Origin: an uncultured Caryophanales bacterium
GTDB lineage: Bacteria > Bacillota_I > Bacilli_A > RF39 > UBA660
Length of the DNA stretch: 64,000 nucleotides
Assembly: GCA_947564265.1 (NCBI GenBank)
Contig: CANOBK010000008.1
Coordinates: 1-64,000 of the forward strand
Direction of reading: 5' to 3'
The notes beneath the pieces were generated by a model that saw only the letters and a program-made list of their open reading frames with translations, was not told the DNA's origin and made no database searches. Below are positions 41,382 to 50,580 of the stretch, piece by piece. The position numbers and the translations under genes were made by a program. How positions within the stretch are numbered: the first letter of the stretch is position 1; each line of letters starts with the position of its first letter.

Positions 41382-42248
41382 TTATTTTATTTTTTCTATT
41401 TGCATGAATGTATAGGTACCATCGCCATTATCTTGATAAGTATATTGATAGATACTTGCCTGACTTTCATATTGATTCCAATCGATTTTCCCAAAATTAA
41501 TCATATAATCATATGAATCTATAAATTCTTTTTTTCCAAGCAATTTTGTTCTGTTATAGTCCTGATAATAATAGGCAGTATTCTCATCACTTGTTCCATA
41601 TTCACCAGTCAAACCAAAAATTACCATTTGATCTATATATATTTTATTTCCCTTCTGTACAGCCTTTGAGAGTTTTGTAAGAGTTAATGGATTGCACATA
41701 TCTCCGCCACATTCCCATCCAACAGTGTAATTCCCATCCTCTCCCAAATAGAAATAGTGACAATTTTGTTCATTGATAATTTCAAATGATGTTTCTTTTC
41801 CAAAAATACGATTCTTTGTTTCAATAATTTTCTCTTTTGTATACTTTGGATTAGTATGCATATCCCTTTCTTTGTTTAGATTCATAACTACAATAAAATT
41901 TTTTTCTAGATTACTAAAATCATCTGGAACTATTTTTCCGCTACCATAATGAGAAAACAAGCTACTCCCACAATCCATTGGATCATAAAGCATATTGTAA
42001 AGTTCCTCTGCCATTTCCATAGAAATTTCAATTTCATCCTCTTCTGGCTCATAAATATTTTCATCCGATGTTGGTTTAGGGCCTTCTGATGAAACAGGCT
42101 TATTTGTAGATATTGGATCTTTATTTTGATTTTCTGAATTGTTTTCTAATAAGAAATTATCTACTAAAATAAATCCCAGAAATCCTATTAATATTATTGA
42201 TAATACTACAATCGCAATTTTTATATTTTTTTCTATTTTACGACCCAT
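41382..42248 (-). CDS. Anchored extracellular protein, paralogue A
   Basis: A 288-residue protein with a basic tail, a membrane helix at ~9-30 (IAIVVLSIILIGFLGFILV), a Pro/Ser/Glu-rich linker (PTSDENIYEPEEDEIE) and an extracytoplasmic domain of ~215 residues. That domain has several Cys (PMDCGSSLF, NEQNCHYF, WECGGDMC) and ends YTYQDNGDGTYTFMQIEKIK. The N-terminal 75 residues are almost identical to paralogue B, while the extracellular domain has diverged strongly. Function unknown. Position: between rpsP and paralogue B. Confidence 0.75.
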   Translation of the reverse strand: MGRKIEKNIKIAIVVLSIILIGFLGFILVDNFLLENNSENQNKDPISTNKPVSSEGPKPTSDENIYEPEEDEIEISMEMAEELYNMLYDPMDCGSSLFSHYGSGKIVPDDFSNLEKNFIVVMNLNKERDMHTNPKYTKEKIIETKNRIFGKETSFEIINEQNCHYFYLGEDGNYTVGWECGGDMCNPLTLTKLSKAVQKGNKIYIDQMVIFGLTGEYGTSDENTAYYYQDYNRTKLLGKKEFIDSYDYMINFGKIDWNQYESQASIYQYTYQDNGDGTYTFMQIEKIK

Positions 42249-42387
42249 TTTTACACCCCACCTATTATGTCCTCATTTTAGCATTACATTAATCTAAATA
42301 CAATATAAAATAGCAAACTCACAGGGAAAAATCTTATAATTACATCGAACATGTAGAAAAGGACCAAAGTTTAAACAAAAGTCCTAT

Positions 42388-43245
42388 TTATTTAATTTTC
42401 TCCATTTGTATAAATTTATAGGTATTATCACCATTATCTTCATAAGTAAAACGATAGATACTTACTTGATCTTCATATTTTTTCCAATCAATTTCGTTAT
42501 ATTTATCTATGTACTCATCGGAATCTTTATAATCTTTTGTTTCTAAGAGAACTGTTCGTTCTGGATTTTGATAATAATAGGATGTCATTCCTTCATCATT
42601 CGTATGATTTTCACTTTTTTCAAATATTACTTGTTGATCTATATAAATTTTATTTCCCTTTTGTACGGTTTTTATAAAATCTGTTATTTCTTGGTAAGTA
42701 CACATACCACCGCTACAATAACGATTTAAATCATAAGTACCATCTTCTAGTTTAAAAAAATATTTACATTCTTTACTATTAATAATCTCAAATGTCGTAT
42801 CACTACCCAAAAGACGATTTTTAGTTTCCATAATTTCTTCTTGTGTAAATATATGGTCTTCCATTCTTTTAGCTATATTTAACGATATAATGTATGTCTT
42901 ATCTTCATTAGTTAATTCATCTGCTGTTACCTTGCTGTATTTATAATATTTTGAAAATCTTTCTCCACAATCTTCCCAATCATAAAATGTATTATAAATT
43001 TTTTCTGCAAGATCTATAGGAATTTCTATTTCATCCTCTTCTGGCTCATGAATATTTTCATCCGATGTTGGTTTAGGTTCTTCTGATGAAACAGGCTTAT
43101 TTGTAGATATTGGATTTTTATTTTGATTTCCTGAATTGTTTTCTAATAAGAAATTATCTACTAGAATAAATCCCAGGAATCCTATTAATATTATTGATAA
43201 TACTACAATCGCAATTTTTATGCTTTTTTCTGTTTTACGACTCAT
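42388..43245 (-). CDS. Anchored extracellular protein, paralogue B
   Basis: A 285-residue paralogue of the gene at 41382-42248, with the same membrane anchor and linker and a diverged outer domain (EDCGERFSKYY, SKECKYFF, RYCSGGMC; ending YTYEDNG-like FTYEDNGDNTYKF). The Cys positions are kept, so the fold is probably the same. Each paralogue has its own ribosome site and a 139-bp gap between them, so this is a tandem duplication rather than an obligate pair. Function unknown. Confidence 0.75.
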   Translation of the reverse strand: MSRKTEKSIKIAIVVLSIILIGFLGFILVDNFLLENNSGNQNKNPISTNKPVSSEEPKPTSDENIHEPEEDEIEIPIDLAEKIYNTFYDWEDCGERFSKYYKYSKVTADELTNEDKTYIISLNIAKRMEDHIFTQEEIMETKNRLLGSDTTFEIINSKECKYFFKLEDGTYDLNRYCSGGMCTYQEITDFIKTVQKGNKIYIDQQVIFEKSENHTNDEGMTSYYYQNPERTVLLETKDYKDSDEYIDKYNEIDWKKYEDQVSIYRFTYEDNGDNTYKFIQMEKIK

Positions 43246-43299
43246 TTTTACACCCGCCTATTATGTTTTCATTGTAGCACTAAAATTAATAGGATACAA

Positions 43300-43333
43300 C
43301 AAAAAATAAAGTACCGTAACGATACTTTATTCA
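43300..43333 (-). terminator. Terminator of cotE
   Basis: Minus strand ATAAAGTA, 9-nt loop, TACTTTAT, then TTTTT. It overlaps the end of cotE. Confidence 0.78.
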
Positions 43334-43872
43334 TCTAGATATTCTTCTTGGATTTCGTTATCAATTTGTTGTTCTGCTTGTTCTAATTCTATTTCTGTTT
43401 GATCATCTTCGATATCTTCCCATGGATCTTCTTCTTCATCGTAACTAATTTTTACTTTTGTATCTCCAACAAGTTCAATTCCTAATTGTTTTTCAACAGT
43501 AAACTCGATTTTCCCATCGATGATTTCTGCTCTTGTACAAGTTGGTTGTTTTAAGCTACGAATGACTACTTCTTCATTAGAAAGTGATGATTCATTTTTC
43601 TTTGGTACTGTCACATTTTCATTGTATTGAACACTTTTCTTTACTACCTCTGTCTTACTATCATCCATGCATGAATACCAGATGTTAACATCATAACTAC
43701 CAGTAATTCCTACTTTATCCCCGTTCTTCTTTCCAGAAAAGTTATGATTGATAATCCAAGCACCAAGGATAGTTGTAGGCATAATTTCTGGAGTTATCAC
43801 ATCTGTCGTTACAAATGTTTTTCTCCCTTTTCCAATAACTGCTTTTGTAACAATTTCTCTCGTATTTGCCAT
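43327..43872 (-). CDS. cotE: CotE, outer spore coat morphogenetic protein
   Basis: A 181-residue protein matching CotE: TREIVTKAVIGKGRKTF, then ILGAWIINHNFSGKKNGD, GSYDVNIWYSCMDDSKTEVV and VEKQLGIELVGDTKVKISYD, ending in a strongly acidic tail (EEDPWEDIEDDQTE). CotE directs assembly of the outer coat around the forespore. The order miaB-ymcA-cotE is as in Bacillus. Good ribosome site GGAGGG. A strong marker of endospore formation. Confidence 0.93.
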   Translation of the reverse strand: MANTREIVTKAVIGKGRKTFVTTDVITPEIMPTTILGAWIINHNFSGKKNGDKVGITGSYDVNIWYSCMDDSKTEVVKKSVQYNENVTVPKKNESSLSNEEVVIRSLKQPTCTRAEIIDGKIEFTVEKQLGIELVGDTKVKISYDEEEDPWEDIEDDQTEIELEQAEQQIDNEIQEEYLDE

Positions 43873-43959
43873 AATATCCCTCCTCTAATTTAATGTATGC
43901 AAAAGAATCCTTTTGTTGATAGAAAGAAAAAAACAATTCTTTTTTTCGAATTGTCTTCA

Positions 43960-44289
43960 TTAAAATATAAATAGTTCTTCAATCGATTCTTTAATAAAGG
44001 AAAAGGAATCATTCAATTCTTTTTGTATATCAACAAAATCTTGGTATAAAGGAATTTCTTCTAATTGTTCTTGTAAGGAAGAAAGTTCTTTTTCTATGGA
44101 GTCAATTTCTAATCCTTGACTCACCATTTGTACTGCTTTTTTCTGTAGTTTTTTTATTTCTTCAATTAATTTTGGAATTTTAGGGTGCGATTTCATTTTA
44201 TTTTCTAATTCAAGATAAGTTTGATAAGAAGGAGAATCTTTGACGATTTTAACAATTTCTTCTACTTTGTCTAAAATTTCTTTATTCAA
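43960..44289 (-). CDS. ymcA: YmcA/RicA-like protein (YlbF/YmcA family)
   Basis: A 109-residue all-helical protein matching the YmcA family, with KKLQKKAVQMVSQG and LQEQLEEIPLYQDFVDIQKE. In Bacillus YmcA, YlbF and YaaT form a complex that supports RNase Y-dependent mRNA processing and sporulation/biofilm phosphorelay. The Bacillus protein is ~143 residues with a C-terminal tail containing Cys ligands of an Fe-S cluster; this version lacks that tail. It starts at TTG, overlapping the miaB stop. Confidence 0.85.
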   Translation of the reverse strand: MNKEILDKVEEIVKIVKDSPSYQTYLELENKMKSHPKIPKLIEEIKKLQKKAVQMVSQGLEIDSIEKELSSLQEQLEEIPLYQDFVDIQKELNDSFSFIKESIEELFIF

Positions 44290-45697
44290 CTAGTTCTCCG
44301 TCTAAACTCCAAGTTTTCGCATCCGTTACTTTGACTGAAACAATTTTTCCAATTAAAGAATCGTCTCCATTGAAATTAATTAATTTGTTTGTATCTGTAT
44401 AACCAAATAATTCTGTTTTTCCATTTTCATTATGGCCATCAACCAAAACTGGAACCGTTTGACCAATTAGTTTTTGATTATTTTCTAAGAAATAGCGGTT
44501 TACAATATCATTTAAACGATACAGTCTTTTTTCTTTTTCTCTTAATGGTGTCTTATCTTCTAATCTGCAAGCCGCTGTATTTTCCCTCTGTGAATAGATG
44601 AATGTAAAGGCATTGTCATATTTACAGTGTTCCACTAAATCTAGAGTGTCTTGAAAATCTTCCTCTGTTTCCCCAGGAAACCCTACAATAATATCTGTTG
44701 AGATACTGACGTTTGGTATTTTTTCTTTAATTTTATCAAAGAGTAACAGATACTCTTCTTTTGTATAGCGTCTTCCCATTAACTTTAAGATTCGGCTACT
44801 ACCAGATTGTACTGGTAGATGAATCGATGGCATAATATTTGGATATTTCGCGATAACATCAATCATTTGATCTGTAAAATCCCATGGGTGACTCGTCATG
44901 AAACGAACTCTTGGAATCTTCGTTTTCGCAACATCTTCTAAAAGATTTTCCATACAATACTTACTATCTGTATCTTTTCCATAAGCATTTACATTTTGAC
45001 CTAGAAGAGTTACTTCTTGATATCCTTCTTTTACTAATTGCTCTACCTCTTTTAGAATATCTTCCTTCTTACGACTTCTTTGTTTTCCTCTTGTATAAGG
45101 AACAATACAATAGGTACAAAACTTATCACACCCATACATAATATTGACAAAAGCTTTATGATGACTCGCTCTTTTAACAGGCATTCCTTCAATTAAATTT
45201 CCTTCGACACTAAGTACTTCAATTTCTTGTTTTTTGCTATCTAGGTGATTCTTTAAAATCGTAGGGAGTCTGTGTAAATTATGAGTTCCAAATACAAAAT
45301 CTACTTGACGATATTTATGTAAAATTTCATCAATGACCCCTTCTTCTTGTGCCATACACCCACACAATCCGATGATTAGTTCTGGTCTAGATTCTTTTAA
45401 GTGTTTGAGTCTTCCAAGCATACCAAAGGCCTTATTATGCGCATTTTCACGAATAGAACAGGTATTTAAAATAATTAAATCTGAGGCTTCCATTTCTAGA
45501 CTTTCTTCAAATCCTAGTTCTTCTAGCATTGCCTTAATATTTTCACTATCATGTTCATTCATTTGGCATCCATAGGTTTTTACATAATAGGTCTTACAAG
45601 ATCCTATGTTCTTTAAATCATTGTTTAATTGATATTCTTCTATGGTAACTTTTTCTTTTTTTCTACTTCTTGCTTCTTGATAATTTGGTAATTTCAT
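44282..45697 (-). CDS. miaB: MiaB, tRNA-2-methylthio-N6-isopentenyladenosine methylthiotransferase
   Basis: A 471-residue radical SAM enzyme that adds the 2-methylthio group at A37 of tRNAs. The N-terminal UPF0004 domain has TYGCQMN, ILNTCSIR and GCMAQ (three Cys for the auxiliary cluster). The radical SAM motif is CDKFCTYC. A TRAM domain is at the C-terminus. I chose ATG 45697, preceded by AAAGGGTGA; the in-frame GTG at 45706 lies in the ribosome site. Head of the miaB-ymcA-cotE group. Confidence 0.96.
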   Translation of the reverse strand: MKLPNYQEARSRKKEKVTIEEYQLNNDLKNIGSCKTYYVKTYGCQMNEHDSENIKAMLEELGFEESLEMEASDLIILNTCSIRENAHNKAFGMLGRLKHLKESRPELIIGLCGCMAQEEGVIDEILHKYRQVDFVFGTHNLHRLPTILKNHLDSKKQEIEVLSVEGNLIEGMPVKRASHHKAFVNIMYGCDKFCTYCIVPYTRGKQRSRKKEDILKEVEQLVKEGYQEVTLLGQNVNAYGKDTDSKYCMENLLEDVAKTKIPRVRFMTSHPWDFTDQMIDVIAKYPNIMPSIHLPVQSGSSRILKLMGRRYTKEEYLLLFDKIKEKIPNVSISTDIIVGFPGETEEDFQDTLDLVEHCKYDNAFTFIYSQRENTAACRLEDKTPLREKEKRLYRLNDIVNRYFLENNQKLIGQTVPVLVDGHNENGKTELFGYTDTNKLINFNGDDSLIGKIVSVKVTDAKTWSLDGELVE

Positions 45698-45763
45698 AAG
45701 AATCACCCTTTCTTTTCTTTATCATTATATCACTTGAATTTCTATCTGTAAATTTGAACTATT

Positions 45764-46756
45764 TTATCGTTTTGGATAAATAGATCCTAGTATTTTTACT
45801 TTTTGTTCTAACTGTTCTATAGAAAGATTTTGAATTTCAAAAGAAGATTTATAAAAAGAAAGTACTTCACGATTAAAACCATCGATATCTGCTGAATAGG
45901 CCGCTAAACAATAATCAATTACAGCGCTAACAATCTTACTAATTTCTCTTTCTGGCAAATTCCAGTGAATGCAATAGTTTAAAAAATCTTGATAGGCCTG
46001 TACCTGATGTTGTTCAAAGGATTTCATCAAAGACTTAGAATCTCCAATTTTTTGTCTCATCCAATGATATCCTTCAATAAATTCAGAAAAATTTCCACAC
46101 GGAAAATTGAAGTATGAATTACTCCGTTCTATATTGCTAATTTGATAGTAGTATGCGACTTCCATATTTTCTACTACTCTCTTTGCGTCATGCATTGTCC
46201 AATAGTGAAAATAACAATCTTCTCTCATGTAATCAGGGAAACTCTTGTCTTCCAAAAATTCTGCACGATAAATTTTATTACAACAAGAAATAGGTTCTTT
46301 TTCCATAAAAGAATTTCTCTGCCATGAAAAGGGAATATATGGATTTAGTCGATTATAAAAAGGTGGTTCGATTCGATTTTTGCTTTTATTTCTGAAATCT
46401 CCTACTACAATATCTGGCTTTTTTCTTTTTTGGCACGCAGTTTCATATAAAGCCTGATAGAATCCCTCATCTATCATGTCATCGGCATCAAAAAATCCAA
46501 TATATTCGCCCCTTGCTTCACGAATTCCCCTTGTTCTTGTATAACTTACTCCTATATTGGATGGATTTCTTAAAAGCCGAACTCTACTATCTTGAGATGC
46601 AATCTTTTGAGCAATTAAAAAACTATCATCGGTAGAGCAGTCATCGATGAAGAGAAATTCTGTCTTTTCAGAGGGATTGGAAAGTAATTGATTTAAAGAA
46701 GATTCTAAATATTTTTGTTTATTATAAATTGGTACTACAACACTTAGTTTTTCCAT
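45764..46756 (-). CDS. Family 2 glycosyltransferase (paralogue A)
   Basis: A 330-residue GT-A enzyme: LSVVVPIYNKQKYLESSL, FLFIDDCSTDDS (nucleotide-sugar Asp), ARGEYIGFFDADD (DxD metal site) in the first 100 residues. The C-terminal ~200 residues are specific to this paralogue pair and contain CCNKIYRAEFL and MREDCYFHYWTM. No membrane segment, so it is probably cytosolic or membrane-peripheral. It transfers a sugar to an unknown acceptor in polysaccharide or glycan synthesis. Start at ATG 46756 with GAGGTGA upstream. Confidence 0.9.
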   Translation of the reverse strand: MEKLSVVVPIYNKQKYLESSLNQLLSNPSEKTEFLFIDDCSTDDSFLIAQKIASQDSRVRLLRNPSNIGVSYTRTRGIREARGEYIGFFDADDMIDEGFYQALYETACQKRKKPDIVVGDFRNKSKNRIEPPFYNRLNPYIPFSWQRNSFMEKEPISCCNKIYRAEFLEDKSFPDYMREDCYFHYWTMHDAKRVVENMEVAYYYQISNIERSNSYFNFPCGNFSEFIEGYHWMRQKIGDSKSLMKSFEQHQVQAYQDFLNYCIHWNLPEREISKIVSAVIDYCLAAYSADIDGFNREVLSFYKSSFEIQNLSIEQLEQKVKILGSIYPKR

Positions 46757-46799
46757 TTTTCTCACCTCTTCAAAATTTTCTATATTATATCATAGGATA

Positions 46800-47807
46800 T
46801 TATTTTCTTCTTCGATTTGGATAATTATAAGAAAGACGATTTAATTTTTCTTTCAAATGTTCTAAAGAAGTTTTTGGATATTTTTCCTTATATAAATCAT
46901 AATATTTTTCACTAATAATGTCTAAAGACTCTAAATTCATATGATGAACTCTTATACAATAATCAACTAACGCACCAATTAAGTCTAACTCACCATCAAA
47001 AGATAGATTCCAACTATCAATTGATTGAATATAACTAGAGAATGCTTGTTGCTGTGCTTTATGAAAAGAAGAAAGAAATTCTTCATTTCCAATCTTTTGT
47101 CGTAGCCATTCGTATCCTTCTATAAGATCATAAAAGTTTCCATTTGGAAGGTTATAATATGATAGATTTCTTCCATTATCCTTTGGACGATAATAGTAAT
47201 CTGTTTTCCTGTTTTCTAAAACATTCTGAGCACTCCACATTGTCCAATAGTGAAAGTATAAATCTTCTTTCATATAATCAAGAAAATATTTTTCTTTTAA
47301 AAATGGACTATGATATATTTTATTACAGCATGAACAAGTTTCACTAGAAACAAATTTTCTTCGTTGAAGAGAAAAGTCAAAACCATCAACTAAAATAGGC
47401 ATCGAAGGAAATATAATTTGAAGATTATTTACATCAATACACTGAAATCCACCAACTACAATGTCAGGTTTTATTTCTGTCGAAAAAGCGCTTTGGCACA
47501 ATTTATCATAAAATCTATAATCTACTTTATCATCAGCATCAAAAAAGCCAATGTATTCTCCTTTTGCTTCCTGAATTCCTCTATTTCTTGTAGCACCAAC
47601 ACCACGATTTACTTTATTTTTCAAAAGTCTAATTCTAGCATCTTTCTTTGCAAATTCCTTCGCAATTGAAAAACTTTTATCCGTAGAATCATCATCAATT
47701 AATAGTAGTTCGGTCTCTTGACTGACTCCATTCAGCAAGCTATTTAATGAATCTTCTAAACAGTCTTCTTTATTATAAATTGGCACAATAATACTTAAAT
47801 TTTCCAC
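46800..47807 (-). CDS. Family 2 glycosyltransferase (paralogue B)
   Basis: A 335-residue paralogue of the neighbouring gene: LSIIVPIYNKEDCLEDSL, LLLIDDDSTDKS, AKGEYIGFFDADD. The same distinctive C-terminal blocks are present (CCNKIYHSPFL, MKEDLYFHYWTM, YNLPNGNFYDLIEGYEWLRQKIG). The pair is a local duplication, and the conserved C-terminus probably sets acceptor specificity. Gap between the two genes 43 bp, same strand. Confidence 0.9.
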   Translation of the reverse strand: MENLSIIVPIYNKEDCLEDSLNSLLNGVSQETELLLIDDDSTDKSFSIAKEFAKKDARIRLLKNKVNRGVGATRNRGIQEAKGEYIGFFDADDKVDYRFYDKLCQSAFSTEIKPDIVVGGFQCIDVNNLQIIFPSMPILVDGFDFSLQRRKFVSSETCSCCNKIYHSPFLKEKYFLDYMKEDLYFHYWTMWSAQNVLENRKTDYYYRPKDNGRNLSYYNLPNGNFYDLIEGYEWLRQKIGNEEFLSSFHKAQQQAFSSYIQSIDSWNLSFDGELDLIGALVDYCIRVHHMNLESLDIISEKYYDLYKEKYPKTSLEHLKEKLNRLSYNYPNRRRK

Positions 47808-47843
47808 TATCCTATTCCCCCTGAAAAGATTTCTATTCTATTC

Positions 47844-47872
47844 CAAAAAAAATAACGCATTAAGCATTATTT
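47844..47872 (-). terminator. Terminator of the ankyrin-repeat gene
   Basis: Minus strand AATAATGC, 5-nt loop, GCGTTATT, then seven or more T. It overlaps the end of the coding sequence. Confidence 0.75.
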
Positions 47873-48555
47873 TCTTTTAGTACGTTCTCAATGATACTAT
47901 CCATACAAGTAAATTTCTGACTAGTTAATACTTCATCTTTAATTACATCAAAGTTATTTCTGATAAATAAAACTAATTTTTCCATTCTAGGAAGCAGAGA
48001 TTTTTCTTCAAGATTGTCCATAATCATTTCTAAATTTGTAAGTTTTGAATATTTCCCGTATTTGTTACTTTTAATATAAGTATCATACAAATTTTTGAAA
48101 GATACGACATCGATATTATTAAATCTTTCATCTTCTAGAATTTTAACTGTTGTATAGATATAATGGTCATTGATTGACTTATCTAAAATTGTCTCTCCCT
48201 TATTATTCTTGATATTAGGAAGAAATTTCTTATTCTTCTTTAATTTTATTATGATTTCTACTACATTCACGTAATTAATAGAAACTAAGAAATGAGCAAA
48301 TGTATTTCCCGCTAAATTTTGATGGTTTACATCCCAATCCTTATTTCCCATATGGTGAAGTACTAAATCATAATCACCATGTTTTAGTAATCGAACTAAA
48401 ACACTATTACCTGCATCATCGCAAGTGTTAATATCCACAATTTTCTTTTTGAGCACCTTGTCAACTAAATCTGTATGTCCTTCTTTAATTAGTTCAAACA
48501 CTAACGAAGGATCTTTTTCAACAGCCTCAATTGCTTTGGCTTCATCATAAAACAT
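47860..48555 (-). CDS. Ankyrin-repeat protein
   Basis: A 231-residue protein with four to five ankyrin-type repeats: INTCDDAGNSVLVRLLKHGDY, VNHQNLAGNTFAHFLVSI and NIKNNKGETILDKSIND, followed by a helical C-terminus. There is no signal peptide or membrane helix, so it is probably cytosolic and mediates protein-protein contacts. The partner is unknown. It is divergent from the plus-strand gene at 48696, with a 140-150 bp shared intergenic region. Confidence 0.82.
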   Translation of the reverse strand: MFYDEAKAIEAVEKDPSLVFELIKEGHTDLVDKVLKKKIVDINTCDDAGNSVLVRLLKHGDYDLVLHHMGNKDWDVNHQNLAGNTFAHFLVSINYVNVVEIIIKLKKNKKFLPNIKNNKGETILDKSINDHYIYTTVKILEDERFNNIDVVSFKNLYDTYIKSNKYGKYSKLTNLEMIMDNLEEKSLLPRMEKLVLFIRNNFDVIKDEVLTSQKFTCMDSIIENVLKENNA

Positions 48556-48704
48556 CTATAACACCTCTTATACACGGGATAGTTCACTATTATACTCGCT
48601 TTGTCCTCTTTTGTCAAATTATTTACCCCAAAGATTGAATAGAAATTGACAATATCCTTATAAACAGATAGAATATAAGACATTATAAAAAAGGGATGAG
48701 TGAC

Positions 48705-49538
48705 GTGTTTCAAAAGGATAAAACTAAGTTAGAAGATATAAAAGATTTACAGGAAACGATTCACATGATGAGAAAAAAAGGATTATCTCAATTCTGTTAT
48801 ATGATGTCATTTTCTATTAGAATTTATTTAAAAAGTTTCATTGTCTTTGGACCTGAAACTGTAGTAACAGAGGATATCGCTTCTGCATGGAGAGAATATC
48901 TTACTATTAAGAAAAAAGAAAACAAGATTTTTAATTATTTGTTAAAGCGGAAAGAAGATATTGATTATTTCTCCTTTCCTGCCAATGAGTTCTTGTTGGA
49001 TTTAGATGAATTAAGTGAACAGACAGATGAATACTTCGAAAAAGTTCTTGAGGATATTGAGGTTGCTTGTGATATGAGAGACAAATATCGGGCCAAAAGG
49101 ATGCCAAAGGAATTTGATACATTGATTGAAAATGATGATTTTGTTCATGAATTAGTAGAGGGAACAATCAATATCAAAGATATTATTAAATTTTTAAGAT
49201 TGCCAAAGAAATTTATAAAGTTTATGAAAAATGATAATTTTCGTATTTATGAATTGGAAGATGATGAAGAGAATCACCAATTTTTCTATGGTGTGAACTT
49301 TCAGGAAGATGAAAATGAAAAATTATCAGATATTAAATTAATGATTCCAGGTATTGTAGATTTTAAAACTGCTTTAATTAATGTTAGTGAATATCAAAAA
49401 GCATACCAACTCTATCAAAGATTAGGCAGAAATCTAAATGATCATGACATTCAAGAAATTCTAAATAGTGCCAAATACTGTGAAGAACGATTCGAAAAGG
49501 AATATATCAAAGAAAAAATTACTACTAAGTTATCGTAG
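48705..49538 (+). CDS. Hypothetical helical protein
   Basis: About 277 residues, soluble and mostly helical, very charged. Segments include HMMRKKGLSQFCYMMSFSIRI, FVHELVEGTINIKDIIKFL and YQKAYQLYQRLGRNLNDHDIQ, the last resembling a TPR-like helix pair. No recognised domain or catalytic motif. The start at GTG 48705 is preferred because AAGGGATGA lies at a normal distance; ATG 48696 is in frame. It ends 6 bp from a convergent gene. Confidence 0.65.
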   Translation: MFQKDKTKLEDIKDLQETIHMMRKKGLSQFCYMMSFSIRIYLKSFIVFGPETVVTEDIASAWREYLTIKKKENKIFNYLLKRKEDIDYFSFPANEFLLDLDELSEQTDEYFEKVLEDIEVACDMRDKYRAKRMPKEFDTLIENDDFVHELVEGTINIKDIIKFLRLPKKFIKFMKNDNFRIYELEDDEENHQFFYGVNFQEDENEKLSDIKLMIPGIVDFKTALINVSEYQKAYQLYQRLGRNLNDHDIQEILNSAKYCEERFEKEYIKEKITTKLS

Positions 49539-49543
49539 TAATT

Positions 49544-50488
49544 TTATTTTTTTCTACTCTTTTCAGTTTCTTTCACAATATAGATTGGTCTATTTTTAGT
49601 CTCTAAATAGGTTTTAGACAAGTACTCTCCAATAATTCCTGTACAGAAAAGTTGTACTCCACCTACTAAGAACATAATACAAGCCATACTTGGCCATCCA
49701 CCAACAGGGTCGCCCCAGATTAAGGTTTTCGTAATAATCACAATGATTAAAATTACTGCTATTAAACAAAAGAGCATTCCAACTAAAGCCGCAAAAACTA
49801 AAGGTGCTGTTGAAAAAGCAACGATACCCTCTAATGCATAAGAGAAAAGTTTTCTAAAATTAAAGTTGGTTTTCCCTGCTACTCTTTCTTCTAATTCAAA
49901 ATCAATCCATTTCGTTTCAAAGCCAACAAAGCTAAATAATCCTTTCGAATATCGATTGTACTCCTTCATTGATAAAACAGCATCAACCATTTGACGAGTC
50001 ATTAGGCGAAAATCGCGAGCACCTGGCACCATTTCTATTTTAGAAATTTTTCCAATTAGTTGATAAAACCATTTTGTAAATATTTTTCTAAAGAAAGAAT
50101 ATCCCTTTCGATTGGTACTCTTTGTCGCAACACAATCATATTCTTCTGTTTCTAAAATTTCAAACATTTCTTCTAATAAACTTGGCGGATCTTGTAAATC
50201 TGCATCCATCGTTGTCACATAGTCGCCAGTCGTTGCTTCAAGTCCTGCATACATGGCAGATTCTTTTCCAAAGTTTCTAGAAAAAGATAAATAGTGAACA
50301 TTAGAATCTTGATCCGCTAATTTTCTTAACTCCTGTAATGTTTTATCTGTAGAACCATCATTTACAAACACGAATTCAAAAGTTGCCTTTTTTTTCATAT
50401 TTTCAGCAATTTTACTTACTTCCTTATAAAAAAGTGGAATGGAAGCTTCCTCATTATGGCAAGGAACCACAATTGATATTTTTTTCAT
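49544..50488 (-). CDS. Polyprenyl-phosphate glycosyltransferase (DPM1/GtrB-like)
   Basis: A 314-residue GT2 enzyme of the GtrB/ArnC type, which loads a sugar onto undecaprenyl phosphate for transfer outside the membrane. It shows ISIVVPCHNEEASIPLFYKE, FVFVNDGSTDKT, TTMDADLQDPP (metal site) and RLMTRQMVDAV. Two C-terminal membrane helices lie at ~230-255 and 268-290, and the final LSKTYLETKNRPIYIV is the usual family ending. The two GT-C-like membrane proteins at 11-15 kb could use such a lipid-linked sugar. Confidence 0.93.
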   Translation of the reverse strand: MKKISIVVPCHNEEASIPLFYKEVSKIAENMKKKATFEFVFVNDGSTDKTLQELRKLADQDSNVHYLSFSRNFGKESAMYAGLEATTGDYVTTMDADLQDPPSLLEEMFEILETEEYDCVATKSTNRKGYSFFRKIFTKWFYQLIGKISKIEMVPGARDFRLMTRQMVDAVLSMKEYNRYSKGLFSFVGFETKWIDFELEERVAGKTNFNFRKLFSYALEGIVAFSTAPLVFAALVGMLFCLIAVILIIVIITKTLIWGDPVGGWPSMACIMFLVGGVQLFCTGIIGEYLSKTYLETKNRPIYIVKETEKSRKK

Positions 50489-50580
50489 TTTATCCCTCCG
50501 CTGAAACTATCATATCATAAAATTAACAAATTGATAATATTTCTACTAGCGATTGACATATCAAAAAAAAATCTATTTTG

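Noticed and set aside
45333-45575. Plus-strand frame opposite miaB
   Set aside because: Fully inside a conserved gene on the other strand.
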